DNA of 64,000 nt, from contig CAVVFX010000018.1 of assembly GCA_963747535.1 (NCBI GenBank), forward strand, positions 141,435 through 205,434, in the 5' to 3' direction. Source of the DNA: CAVVFX01 sp963747535 (GTDB lineage: Bacteria > Acidobacteriota > Terriglobia > Bryobacterales > Bryobacteraceae). A model generated the notes under the pieces. That model was not told the DNA's origin and did not search any database. It was given only the letters and a program-made list of their open reading frames with translations. Positions within the stretch are counted from its first letter, which is position 1. The number at the start of each line of letters is the position of its first letter. Shown here in pieces: positions 18,601 through 26,779 of this stretch. Both the position numbers and the translations under genes were made by a program.

Positions 18601-19071
18601 GGCTGGGAGTTTTCGACGCTCACACGGTTGCAGAAGGGGATGCCGATGAGCTTCCCGTCCGGTGCCGCGCCCACGGGAGTCGACCCCGCCCTCTCCGATC
18701 CGTCTCTCACGCAGTGGTTCAATACGTGCACGATGCTGGCAAGCGGAGCCAAGCAAAATTGCGTGGGGAACGAGCAGGTGGCGTGGACCATCCGGCAGCC
18801 GGACACCCTGCAGCTGTGGTCTTCGCGTCTGGCCAGCGTGCGCATTCCGGGGATCCACAACGTGGATATCTCGGTGATGAAGCACAACCGCATCAACGAA
18901 CGCTTCGAGTTGCTGTTCCGCACGGACTTCATCAACGCGTTCAACTCGCCGCAGTTCTTCAGCGGCCCGATCACGACGATCACGAGCGGGACTTTCGGCC
19001 GCATTTCCGGCGCCATGGACCAGAGTAATTTGCCGCGGTTTATCCAGTTCTCGATGAAGCTGCAATTTTAG
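15634..19071 (+). CDS. TonB-dependent receptor with N-terminal carboxypeptidase-regulatory-like (CnaB) domain
   Basis: 1145 residues. Signal peptide MRLLASLLLLSSLALSQ (1-17) is followed by a CnaB-like domain (about 20-105: GRITDPAGAPVPAADITVRN, YEVPFLIPGNYAITVEK). A plug domain comes next (VLDVPLMGRNPFAAAW, then AIDGGRPSTNEVLVDGIS), then a long barrel of alternating beta-strands ending in a terminal aromatic residue (FIQFSMKLQF), as outer-membrane barrels do. This Oar-like class is expanded in Acidobacteriota and presumed to import large substrates such as oligosaccharides or peptides. GGAGG at 15619-15623 and TATAAA at 15593-15598 precede the ATG. The 3' end overlaps the convergent decarboxylase fusion by 32 bp. 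Substrate unknown. Confidence 0.93.
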   Translation: MRLLASLLLLSSLALSQEFRATLTGRITDPAGAPVPAADITVRNTQTGDTTRTKSGDDGNYEVPFLIPGNYAITVEKTGFNKVNREGVTLDVAQRAVVDIALVVGDVNQSVTVAANAETLQTQTADRGVTIDSMQVLDVPLMGRNPFAAAWSAPGVIQDASTQRLRPFDISGSSSMAIDGGRPSTNEVLVDGISSLYEATSVSYVPTADAVGEFKVQTTNFDAQYGWTLGGVINMVTKNGTNQLHGALFEFFQNTHLNANTFNSNLTGVPRQSSHINTFGGDIGGPVLKNKLFFTYTFEDIRQVIPDPFTTSVPTPLQKQGNFSQTYYARDSSGNPLVQTIYDPFSTTTGANGTLVRTAFPGNIIPTSRLDPVAVKVFSYVPLGNVPGDPLTGLNNLTNNGSTRKFTDYFPENTGRVDYDINQSTRLFVRYSRNALQEERSFHYSTNAAINAADTGQNNPFTRENHNATVQFTKTLSPTMVLDLRAGLERFKSESGANQGASVGPSTLGFSSTFVSEANNWFPKFNWANYEGAGAQPTYTSPIAQTTSFQGGLFKTMGRLTTKAGAEFRLIRGYSQTPGYNAGNFSFDQTFTGANPTLIQPSSGNALASFLLGTPQSGYIQIASEPARQEKLTSLYFQNDIRVTEKLKLNVGLRWDYLGPMTDRFNELPRGFAATTLNPISTPAFPVYGGVLFAGVGGNPRGIFNQSWGNLGPRFGAAYQLDQHTVLRGGYALIYGQTWYDPGNAPGFTQTTNMVTSIQTGIPTNTLDNPFPTGILQPAGASQGLSTALGQTYSFADPAGGAPPYVQQFSFEVQRELARDFLVTAAYIGSRSSRLAVTQQLNALSAANLALGATALTANVANPFAGKLPGTSLNGATIAEQQYLAPYPEFLLNGVTENFVPIGKSSYNAAQFVVMKRLSYGLNFSVSYTISKQIDQTNFANPQDTQLERVIAAWDIPQNLQINFLYQLPFGTGKPIGANLAKPVRYAVSGWEFSTLTRLQKGMPMSFPSGAAPTGVDPALSDPSLTQWFNTCTMLASGAKQNCVGNEQVAWTIRQPDTLQLWSSRLASVRIPGIHNVDISVMKHNRINERFELLFRTDFINAFNSPQFFSGPITTITSGTFGRISGAMDQSNLPRFIQFSMKLQF

Positions 19072-21988
19072 TAAGCAGCATCCTCCGCACAGCCGCGAAG
19101 ATCCGCTCGACAGCCGGACGGCGATAGGCCCAGCGTTCGTCGGGCTCGGGCGGATTGACCACCATAGTGGCATTAGCTTCGAAGAGCAACAGATCTCCCG
19201 TGGCGCTCAAGCCGAAATCGATGCCGGCATAATCCAGACCGAGCGTGGCTTGAATGTGCTTCAGCGCCTCCATCGCGCGAGGCCCCAGCACCCCCGGCAT
19301 ATTCGCAAGGAACTCGGCGTCTTCCGCGCGATGATCCTGCCGCTCCGCCATTTCGGCAGTGAAATAGTGAATCTTCCACTGGCTTGAAATCGCCACGTGC
19401 AGCGGATAAAGCTGTCCATCGATCATCATCACGCGATACTTGCGCACCTTCCCGTCGGCACCGCGCGCGTTGAGAAACTCGATGACGGTCAATTCCCTTC
19501 CCGGAAGCTGCGCTACCGCACCTTCCAGCGCCTCCGGACCTTCTACCCGCAGAAAATGGCGTCCCGTGTGAAAGCCGGGAGTCCGCACCAACAGCGGAAA
19601 ACGGAAGCCGTGACGCGCGACCGTTGCTGCGGCCTCCGGGGAGGAGAGCAGTTCGCGAGGCAATGTCACAGTTAACGGCATCACCACGCCCGGCAGGTGC
19701 GCCAGCCGCGCGTGATCGGCACGTCCCGTAGCCAATACCGCGGAAGGCAGATTGATCACCGGCGCTGCGGAAAGCGCCACAACCGACTGCGCGGCAACCA
19801 GCGCGTCCGCGGCCAGGTCGGCATCGCCGATAGCATTGAATATGATTTGATGCGGCGGCAGCGGCACCTTCGAATCGTAAAACTCGGGCGCCACTACGAA
19901 CGTCTGGAAGACGCGGTCATCCAGCAAATGCCGTGTCGGTATGTTGCCGCCGACCGACGAAATCAGCAGCAGCAACGATACCGGCGGCCCTTCTCCGCGA
20001 TACGGCAGCGCCAAAACCGCACGATCCTGAAACCCTTTGCGCCGGTGCCATGCAGCGCCTTCAGCGTCGCCCATTTCGGCCAGCACATACGCGAGGCCTT
20101 GATGCGCCTCCGCGTGGGCAGGGTCGTAACGAAGAGCAATTTCATAGTGCTCGCGAGAGGCAGGTAAATCGCCGCTTTGGTAAAGCAGGTTGCCCAAATT
20201 CACTCGGCTCATGGGATCGTCCGGATGGCACGCGACGGCTTGCGTGTAAGCCGTGCGCGCGGCCGTTCGATATCCCGTGGCCTCGAGCAGCGTGCCCAGA
20301 TTATTCAACGCCAGCCGGTGGGAAGGCTCGCGCTTCAGTACTTCGAGATATGCGTTCCTGGCTTCCAGCGTCCGGCCCATTTCGGCGAGCAGGCAGGCCA
20401 ATTCGAACCGCGGACTCACCGCGTCGGGATTGGACACGATGCGGCTGCTGAGTTCTTGCAGCGCATTTTCCCGCGCGCGTTGCGGAAGCCAATCTGCACT
20501 CGATTCGCGCTGCGGTGCATGGCTGCGGGCGGCACTCGCTTCCAGGGCACGTCCCAGTTCCACGGTCTTTTCCACCAGCATGTCGATTTCCCTGCTGCTG
20601 GCTCGATGATTGACAATAGCCGCGCGAATAGCGAGGCGCCCTTCGAGAATCGTCGTGGACGGCGCCACCACTCCGGACTCCTGCAGTTCGATCACGATCC
20701 TCGGATTGATGCGCTGCGCATCCTCCGCGCGATAACGGAAGCAGACCACGTTGAGATCCACCGGAGCCAGCAGTTCTAAGTCCGGCGTCGCGGCGATGCG
20801 GCCCTCAAGATATCGAGCCAGGGCGCAGGTATGCGAAATCATCGATCCCAGCGCTTCGGTGCCGTACACCTTGAGCGTGAACCAGGTCTTCAACGCGCGA
20901 AATCCGCGCGATAGATCCGGACCGTAATCGCAGGGCCACGGCGAACCCGCGGCCAGGCCTCGCAACTCCTTTCGCAAATAAGGAGCCGACGAGGCAAACG
21001 CATTGCGATGCAGCACGCCATCGCGCACCAGGATGAAGCCCGCGTCATAGGGGACCTGTCCCCACTTGTGAAAATCGAAAGCCAGCGAGTCCGCGCGCTC
21101 GATGCCCTTGAGACGCGGCGCCAGATCCGGAGCCAGAATTGCCAGCGCGCCATACGCACCGTCGACGTGAAACCACAGCCGTTCGCGACGGCAGATACCG
21201 GCAAGCGCATCGAGATCGTCAATGGCCCCGGTGTCGACGGTGCCCGCAGTCCCCACCACCAGGAACGGCGTGAGGCCCGCGCGGCGATCCTCGGCGATGG
21301 CGCGCTCCAGGGCGTTCAGTTCGATTCGATAGCGTGCGTCGACTGGAATCAGGCGGAGCGCGTCGCTGCCGATACCGGAGATATCCATCGCTTTCCCGAT
21401 GCAGTTGTGGGCCGCGGCCGAGGTGTAAGCTGTGAGCCTTTTCGCACTCGCGAGCACACCCTCGCTCCGCACCTCGAAACCCAGCTCAGTATCCCGGGCA
21501 ATCAGCACGCCGATAAGGTTCGCCATGGAGGTTCCCGTGACGAACAGGCCGGTCGCGCTTTCTTCAAAGCCGAAGATTCGCCGCATCCACCGCACGATCT
21601 GGCGCTCCACTTCGATGGGTGCGTGATCGCGTCCTCCCAGATTGGCGTTCAGCCCCGCTGCGAGCATCTCCGCCAACATGCCTACGGGTGTCCCACCTCC
21701 ATGCACCCAGCCCATGAAACCGGGGTGAACATTGCCGGTCGAGTAGGGCAGGATATCGCGCATGAATTCCTCATGGACCGCGGCTAGCTCGGAAGGCGCT
21801 TCGGGAATCTCGCCACGGAAACGTCGCCGCACCTCATCTGGAATAGGCTGCCAGACGGGACGTTCACGGATATTCTCGATGTAGTCGAGCATGTCTTCCA
21901 GCATCCGGTGAGCCTGGGTCCGAAGGCCTCGCCAGTCGGCAGGGTCGAGCGCGTGATCCTTGCCGGAGGGCAGGTGCTCGTTGTTCAT
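19040..21988 (-). CDS. fusion of PLP-dependent aromatic/group II decarboxylase, TPR array and ATP-grasp-like domain
   Basis: 982 residues. Residues about 15-480 are a group II decarboxylase: HPGFMGWVHGGGTP (88-101), GLFVTGTSMANLIG (147-160), WFHVDGAYGA (Asp276) and FDFHKWGQVPYDAGF with PLP Lys about 308. Residues about 510-650 are four TPR-like units (LALNNLGTLLEATGYRTAAR, SRVNLGNLLYQSGDLPASRE, AHQGLAYVLAEMGDAEGAAW). Residues about 660-970 resemble an ATP-grasp ligase, with the terminal metal-site block YAGIDFGLSATGDLLLFEAN. Decarboxylases of this class make amines such as tryptamine, tyramine or dopamine; ATP-grasp enzymes join a carboxylate to an amine or thiol. One polypeptide could make an amine and conjugate it (inference). 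ATG at 21988 follows a divergent 77-bp spacer. Confidence 0.85.
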   Translation of the reverse strand: MNNEHLPSGKDHALDPADWRGLRTQAHRMLEDMLDYIENIRERPVWQPIPDEVRRRFRGEIPEAPSELAAVHEEFMRDILPYSTGNVHPGFMGWVHGGGTPVGMLAEMLAAGLNANLGGRDHAPIEVERQIVRWMRRIFGFEESATGLFVTGTSMANLIGVLIARDTELGFEVRSEGVLASAKRLTAYTSAAAHNCIGKAMDISGIGSDALRLIPVDARYRIELNALERAIAEDRRAGLTPFLVVGTAGTVDTGAIDDLDALAGICRRERLWFHVDGAYGALAILAPDLAPRLKGIERADSLAFDFHKWGQVPYDAGFILVRDGVLHRNAFASSAPYLRKELRGLAAGSPWPCDYGPDLSRGFRALKTWFTLKVYGTEALGSMISHTCALARYLEGRIAATPDLELLAPVDLNVVCFRYRAEDAQRINPRIVIELQESGVVAPSTTILEGRLAIRAAIVNHRASSREIDMLVEKTVELGRALEASAARSHAPQRESSADWLPQRARENALQELSSRIVSNPDAVSPRFELACLLAEMGRTLEARNAYLEVLKREPSHRLALNNLGTLLEATGYRTAARTAYTQAVACHPDDPMSRVNLGNLLYQSGDLPASREHYEIALRYDPAHAEAHQGLAYVLAEMGDAEGAAWHRRKGFQDRAVLALPYRGEGPPVSLLLLISSVGGNIPTRHLLDDRVFQTFVVAPEFYDSKVPLPPHQIIFNAIGDADLAADALVAAQSVVALSAAPVINLPSAVLATGRADHARLAHLPGVVMPLTVTLPRELLSSPEAAATVARHGFRFPLLVRTPGFHTGRHFLRVEGPEALEGAVAQLPGRELTVIEFLNARGADGKVRKYRVMMIDGQLYPLHVAISSQWKIHYFTAEMAERQDHRAEDAEFLANMPGVLGPRAMEALKHIQATLGLDYAGIDFGLSATGDLLLFEANATMVVNPPEPDERWAYRRPAVERIFAAVRRMLLTKIAASSRTG

Positions 21989-22065
21989 GAAAGGTCATTT
22001 CAATTATGCATGACCGAAGAGGGAGGGCCATTGTGTTCGTCCGACTGATATAATCGCAACACCAA

Positions 22066-22350
22066 ATGGTAAGGAAGCGTACGTCAGGATTTACGGGGGC
22101 TGTGGCATGCGTTCTGGTCGCATGTATAGTCTTCGTAGCGTTTACCCTGACATCCGGTGCTCACGAGCACAGCGTCTCGCATTGTTGCGCTTTTTGCCAT
22201 TTTGGGCAACTACCTTGCATTGGGGTAACCCAAGTCCCTAAAATCCTGCCTCCGGTCACGCGCCAGGCCAGACCGGTTCTAAGACAAGCCGCGCGCACTG
22301 TTGACGGGGTTGCGATCACCAGACCCGGCCGTGCTCCTCCTGCCTGCTGA
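22066..22350 (+). CDS. small Cys/His-rich exported or membrane protein ahead of a metal efflux operon
   Basis: 94 residues. One hydrophobic segment (AVACVLVACIVFVAFTL, about 12-28) is followed by HEHSVSHCCAFCHFG, a dense cluster of His and Cys that could bind soft or divalent metals. It precedes the heavy-metal RND operon by 50 bp on the same strand, where small periplasmic metal-binding proteins are often found. TATAAT at 22049-22054 lies 11 bp before the ATG, so the transcript could be nearly leaderless. No family is recognised; coding status rests on the position, the ribosome-free but well-placed start and the motif. Confidence 0.6.
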   Translation: MVRKRTSGFTGAVACVLVACIVFVAFTLTSGAHEHSVSHCCAFCHFGQLPCIGVTQVPKILPPVTRQARPVLRQAARTVDGVAITRPGRAPPAC

Positions 22351-22400
22351 CGTCGTCTCCAATCTGACACAGCAGTTCAGTCGATAACGAGGAGTACCAA

Positions 22401-23555
22401 ATGTGGAAGTGTGAGATCACGGCACTTGCCGTGTGCGCGTCAATTGTGCAATTCGGTTGTACCCGCGGCCCTGCCGAAACACAAGCCGCAGCCGCCGAGA
22501 CTGCGTCGCAGCAGCCAGGACTATTCACCGTTCCCAGCGATCAACTCGCGCGTTTGCGGGTTACCACCGTCCAGAGGGCCACCTGGAAGTTAACCATCCG
22601 CACCACCGGAACCGTGGACTGGGACGCCGATCGCACCACCCAGGCCATCACTCAGGTGAACGGCCCGATCTCGCGGATTCTCGTTGACACCGGTTCCATG
22701 GTCGGCAAGGACGACCCGCTTCTCTACGTGTCCAGCCCGGATGTTGCCGCTGCCATTGCGACTTACAAGAAAGCCCGCAACCAGCAGAATCTGGCCAAAC
22801 AGTCGCTCGATCGCGGCAAGGAACTCCTCGACCGTGGAGCGATAGCGGAAAAAGACCTGGAAGCCCTTCAGGCCACTTACAACGACGCGTCTACCGATGT
22901 CCAGAATAGCCTGCAGGCCCTGAAGATTTTCGCTGTGACCAAGGCGGAATTGGACCAGGCGGAGCAGCAGGGGGTGCCCGTCAGCACCGAATTGGCGGTT
23001 CGCTCGCCCATCGCGGGAATGATCGTACAGAAGCTGATTTCGCCCGGAATGTTAGTCCAGGCAGGCCAGACGGTCTGTTTCATGGTGAGCGATGTCTCCA
23101 CGGTTTGGGTACAGGGCCACATTTTTGACCGCGATCTTCCCTCGGTGCGCGTAGGCGACCGCGTCGATGAAACCAACGCTTCGATTCCCGACGTGTTCCA
23201 CGGCGTGATTTCCTATGTGGGAGCGGCAGTGGATACCACGACCCGTACCACCCCGGTGCGCATCGTCACCGAGAATACGCGAGACCTGCTCAAGAAAGAT
23301 GCCTTCGTGGAAGCCGTCATTCACAGTACAACCCTAAAGCACATTCTCGTCGTGCCGGTTTCAGCTGTGCTCCGGACGACCGAGAACGAGCCTTTCGTTT
23401 ATGTGGAGGTTGAGCCCGGCAAATTCGCCGAACGCCTGATCCGCACAGGCGACCAGCAGGACAACCACACGGAAGTGCTCAGCGGGCTAAAAGAAGGCGA
23501 ACGGATTGTCTCCGAAGGCAGTCTCTTTCTCCAGTTCGCTAATAGCAACCGCTAA
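22401..23555 (+). CDS. heavy-metal RND efflux periplasmic adaptor (CzcB/CusB family)
   Basis: 384 residues. The N-terminus has a lipoprotein-type signal with Cys in QFGCTRG, so the protein is probably anchored in the membrane. The body shows the HlyD/MFP layout: a barrel-sandwich half with INGPISRILVDTGSMVGKDD-type sequence, a long helical hairpin (about 105-170: KKARNQQNLAKQSLDRGKEL), a second half AVRSPIAGMIVQKLISPGML, and beta-barrel and membrane-proximal domains to the end. It links the inner-membrane pump encoded 9 bp downstream to an outer-membrane channel. No TolC-type channel gene is nearby. GAGGAG at 22390-22395 precedes the ATG. Confidence 0.9.
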   Translation: MWKCEITALAVCASIVQFGCTRGPAETQAAAAETASQQPGLFTVPSDQLARLRVTTVQRATWKLTIRTTGTVDWDADRTTQAITQVNGPISRILVDTGSMVGKDDPLLYVSSPDVAAAIATYKKARNQQNLAKQSLDRGKELLDRGAIAEKDLEALQATYNDASTDVQNSLQALKIFAVTKAELDQAEQQGVPVSTELAVRSPIAGMIVQKLISPGMLVQAGQTVCFMVSDVSTVWVQGHIFDRDLPSVRVGDRVDETNASIPDVFHGVISYVGAAVDTTTRTTPVRIVTENTRDLLKKDAFVEAVIHSTTLKHILVVPVSAVLRTTENEPFVYVEVEPGKFAERLIRTGDQQDNHTEVLSGLKEGERIVSEGSLFLQFANSNR

Positions 23556-23564
23556 GGCTCACAC

Positions 23565-26500
23565 ATGATTGCGCGCCTCGTTAACTTCGCCCTTTCCCAA
23601 CGCTTCCTGATCGTCATCGCATCTCTGATGCTGATGGCATGGGGCGCCGTGTCGTTCCAGAAACTGCCGATCGACGCGTACCCGGATCTTTCGCCGCCGC
23701 ACGTGGAAATCATCTCGCAATGGCCCGGACATGCGGCCGAGGAAGTGGAGAGGCTGGTCACCATTCCGATTGAAATCGAAATGAACGGCATTCCGCGCCT
23801 CGAATACCTGCGGTCGATTTCGCTCTATGGACTATCCTCCGTCCAAATGAATTTCGAGTTCGGCGCAGATTCCTATTTCGTTCGCGAACAGGCTTTCGAA
23901 CGAGTGAGCGACGCAAATGTTCCGAGCGGCGTCACTCCCGGACTATCCCCGCTCTTCAGCCCTAGCGGTCTCATCTACCGCTACGTGCTGCAGAGCACCG
24001 ACCGCACCCCGCAGGAATTGAAGACCATCGACGATTGGGTGATCAATCGGAAATTTCGCGCCGTGCCGGGCGTGGCGGACGATTCCGGCCTCGGCGGAAC
24101 GGTCATGCAATACCAGGTATTGCTCGATCCGAACAAGCTGTTCGCCTATGGCATCACGGTACCCCAGGTAGTCCAGCAGTTAGGCGGCAACAACGCCAAT
24201 GCCGGCGGAGGGTTCATTTCGCAAGGCGGGCAGTTTTATTACATCCGCGGCTTGGGACTGGTTCGCGACACCGCGGACATCGGCAATATCGTTCTCAACG
24301 TCCATAACGGCATCCCGGTTTACGTGCGGGACGTCGCGGAGGTCCGGATCGACCACGCGGTGCGCCTAGGCCAGTTTGGTTTCATGAGACAGGATGAGGC
24401 CGTGGAAGGTGTCATCCTGATGCGCACTGGTGAACAGGCGCAAGTGGTCCTCGATCGGCTGGAGAAGGTAACCGACGATCTCAATAAGAACGTGCTGCCG
24501 CCCGACGTGAAAGTGGTTCCTTATTACGATCGCCACGATTTAATCGACGAAACCACTCACACAGTCGAAAGAAATCTCCTGCGCGGTATGCTGCTGGTCC
24601 TGGTGATCCTCGGGCTCATGCTCTTCAATCTCCGGACCGCGCTGATTGTGGCCGCGACCATCCCGTTCGCTCTTCTCTTCTCCTTCATCTGCCTGGACTG
24701 GCGCCATATCCCAGCCAATCTTCTCTCCATCGGCGCCATCGATTTTGGAATTATCGTCGACGGCGCGGTGGTCATGGTGGAGAACATTTTCCGCGAGTTG
24801 GCGCAACGCTACGGCCAGGAATACAATGTCGTCGATGTCATCCGGGCGGCTGCGAAGGATGTGGAACGTCCCATCTTTTACGCCGTGGCAGTAATCATCG
24901 CAGGATACATTCCCATCTATGTCCTTTCAGGACCTTCCGGCAGGCTCTTCCAGCCGATGGCCGACACCATGTCGTTCGCGCTGGTCGGGTCGCTCCTCTG
25001 CTCCCTGACTCTGCTCCCCGTACTCTGCGCCTACTTCCTGAGCAAACGCATACACGAGCCCAGAGCGCGCGTTTTCGGGTGGATCCAGCGGGTCTACGGC
25101 GCGATGCTCGGCGTCTGTCTGCGCTTTCGCGTGCTCACCGTCATGGCCTGCCTCGCCGTATTCGGCGCTTCGCTGCTGTTGATTCCGTTCATCGGCGGCG
25201 AGTTCATGCCGCACCTCGACGAAGGCGCAATCTGGGTTCGGGCCACCACTCCCTATACCATCTCCTTCGACGAGGCGTCCAGGCTTTCGCCGCAGATCCG
25301 CAACATCCTGCTGAGCTTTCCGCAGACCACCACTATCGCTAACGAACTGGGACGTGACGATAGCGGCACCGATCCGACCGGATTCTTTAACAACGAATTC
25401 TTTGTGGCCCTGAAACCTTACGACGACCCGGTTTGGAAGTCCGGGTCCATCCGTGACAAACCGGCACTGATCAAAGCTCTGCAACAGAAGTTTTCCTCAT
25501 TTCCCGGCATCATCTTCAACTTCACGCAGCCCGCTGAAGACGCCGTCGACGAGGCTTCGACGGGACTGAAGAGTTCACTCGCCGTCAAGATCTTCGGGGG
25601 CGACCTGATTACGCTCGACAAGAAGGCGGAACAAGTCAAAAACCTGCTCAAGAAGGTTCGCGGCATCACCGAGATTACTGTGGTGCGGGAACTCGGCCAG
25701 CCCAGCCTCATCGTTACACCTAACCGCGCCCAGATCGCACGGTACGGTCTCAACGTGAGCGACATCAATACCCTGATCGAGACGGGCGTAGGTGGTACCG
25801 CCGCCACCCAGGTCATCCAGGGAGAGCGCCAGTTCGACCTCGAAGTGCGCATGCAGGAGCCCTTTCGTAATGACATGAACGCGATCAGGAATCTGCTGAT
25901 TGCGACGCCGGACGGCAGCTATCTGCCGCTCCGCCAGTTTGCCGATGTCAGCGTGGAAAATGGCGCCTCGTTCATCTACCGCGAAGCCAATTCCCGTTAC
26001 ATCGGTATTCAGTTCAGCGTGGAAGGCCGCGACCTGGCGGGTGCGGTAGGAGAAGCTCGCCGGATTGTCGAACATGATGTGCCGCTGCCGATTGGATACA
26101 AGTACGACTGGGGTGGCGAGTACAAGGACTATCTCGAATCCCGCAGCCAGATGAAGATCATCCTGCCGATGACGGTGCTGCTGATCCTGTTAATTCTCTT
26201 CGCGCTCTACGGCAATCTGAAGTTCCCTCTGATCATCTTCTTCAGTGTCCTGGTGACGGAACCCGTGGGCGGGTTGCTCGCCCTTTGGGCCACCGGGACC
26301 AATTTCAGCGTGTCTTCCATGTTGGGATTCGTGGCATTGATGGGTGTCGCGGTGCAGACCAGCGTCATTCTGTATTCCTTCATCAACAAGCTGCGGCTGG
26401 AGGGACGGGACCGCATCCAAGCCACGTATGACGCCTCGCTGCTTCGCTTGCGGCCCATCATGATGACTGCGCTGGTCGCGTGCCTGGGGATGCTGCCGGC

Positions 26501-26651
26501 CGCCATGTCGACCGGTGTCGGCAGCGATTCGCAGAAGCCGTTCGCCATTGTGATTGTTGGAGGGCTGGCGTCCCGGCTGCTGCTCTCGGTGTTCCTGTCG
26601 CCGGTGCTTTACTCCCTCGCCGCGCGCGAAGACGACACGCTGCAGGTTTGA
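23565..26651 (+). CDS. CzcA-type heavy-metal efflux RND pump
   Basis: 1028 residues, normal for the family. It starts MIARLVNFALSQRFLIVIAS, then the porter-domain block LPIDAYPDLSPPHVEI and GHAAEEVERLVTIPIEIEMNG. The transmembrane-4 motif is IDFGIIVDGAVVMVENI: the DFG...DG...EN form is typical of pumps for divalent cations (HME1-3), unlike the monovalent copper/silver (HME4) form. Twelve membrane segments in the usual 1+5+1+5 layout are visible. It exports metal ions by proton exchange together with the adaptor upstream. The last gene of the operon; a REP-like hairpin follows the stop by 26 bp. Confidence 0.92.
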   Translation: MIARLVNFALSQRFLIVIASLMLMAWGAVSFQKLPIDAYPDLSPPHVEIISQWPGHAAEEVERLVTIPIEIEMNGIPRLEYLRSISLYGLSSVQMNFEFGADSYFVREQAFERVSDANVPSGVTPGLSPLFSPSGLIYRYVLQSTDRTPQELKTIDDWVINRKFRAVPGVADDSGLGGTVMQYQVLLDPNKLFAYGITVPQVVQQLGGNNANAGGGFISQGGQFYYIRGLGLVRDTADIGNIVLNVHNGIPVYVRDVAEVRIDHAVRLGQFGFMRQDEAVEGVILMRTGEQAQVVLDRLEKVTDDLNKNVLPPDVKVVPYYDRHDLIDETTHTVERNLLRGMLLVLVILGLMLFNLRTALIVAATIPFALLFSFICLDWRHIPANLLSIGAIDFGIIVDGAVVMVENIFRELAQRYGQEYNVVDVIRAAAKDVERPIFYAVAVIIAGYIPIYVLSGPSGRLFQPMADTMSFALVGSLLCSLTLLPVLCAYFLSKRIHEPRARVFGWIQRVYGAMLGVCLRFRVLTVMACLAVFGASLLLIPFIGGEFMPHLDEGAIWVRATTPYTISFDEASRLSPQIRNILLSFPQTTTIANELGRDDSGTDPTGFFNNEFFVALKPYDDPVWKSGSIRDKPALIKALQQKFSSFPGIIFNFTQPAEDAVDEASTGLKSSLAVKIFGGDLITLDKKAEQVKNLLKKVRGITEITVVRELGQPSLIVTPNRAQIARYGLNVSDINTLIETGVGGTAATQVIQGERQFDLEVRMQEPFRNDMNAIRNLLIATPDGSYLPLRQFADVSVENGASFIYREANSRYIGIQFSVEGRDLAGAVGEARRIVEHDVPLPIGYKYDWGGEYKDYLESRSQMKIILPMTVLLILLILFALYGNLKFPLIIFFSVLVTEPVGGLLALWATGTNFSVSSMLGFVALMGVAVQTSVILYSFINKLRLEGRDRIQATYDASLLRLRPIMMTALVACLGMLPAAMSTGVGSDSQKPFAIVIVGGLASRLLLSVFLSPVLYSLAAREDDTLQV

Positions 26652-26677
26652 GAGGGCTCAAGCAGCCTCCCCCGTGG

Positions 26678-26716
26678 GGCAGACCATCGTTTTTTGTGGT
26701 CTGCCAGGCTGCGCGG
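26678..26716 (+). repeat. REP-like palindrome GGCAGACCA/TGGTCTGCC, copy 1
   Basis: A hairpin with 9-bp arms (26678-26686 and 26697-26705) and a T-rich loop is followed by a second GC-rich partial palindrome (GGCTGCGCGGCGGCC). It lies between the convergent ends of two efflux operons, where it could stop transcription from either side. Related copies are at 31620 and 41513. Confidence 0.8.
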
Positions 26717-26779
26717 CGGCCATCGGCCGACTTTCAGCCGGCCATCCCGGCTTTGCCAAGCGGCTTCAGTGGCTGGTGC

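Noticed and set aside
21008..21787. 259-codon plus-strand frame inside the decarboxylase fusion
   Set aside because: Shadow of the decarboxylase; no independent motif.
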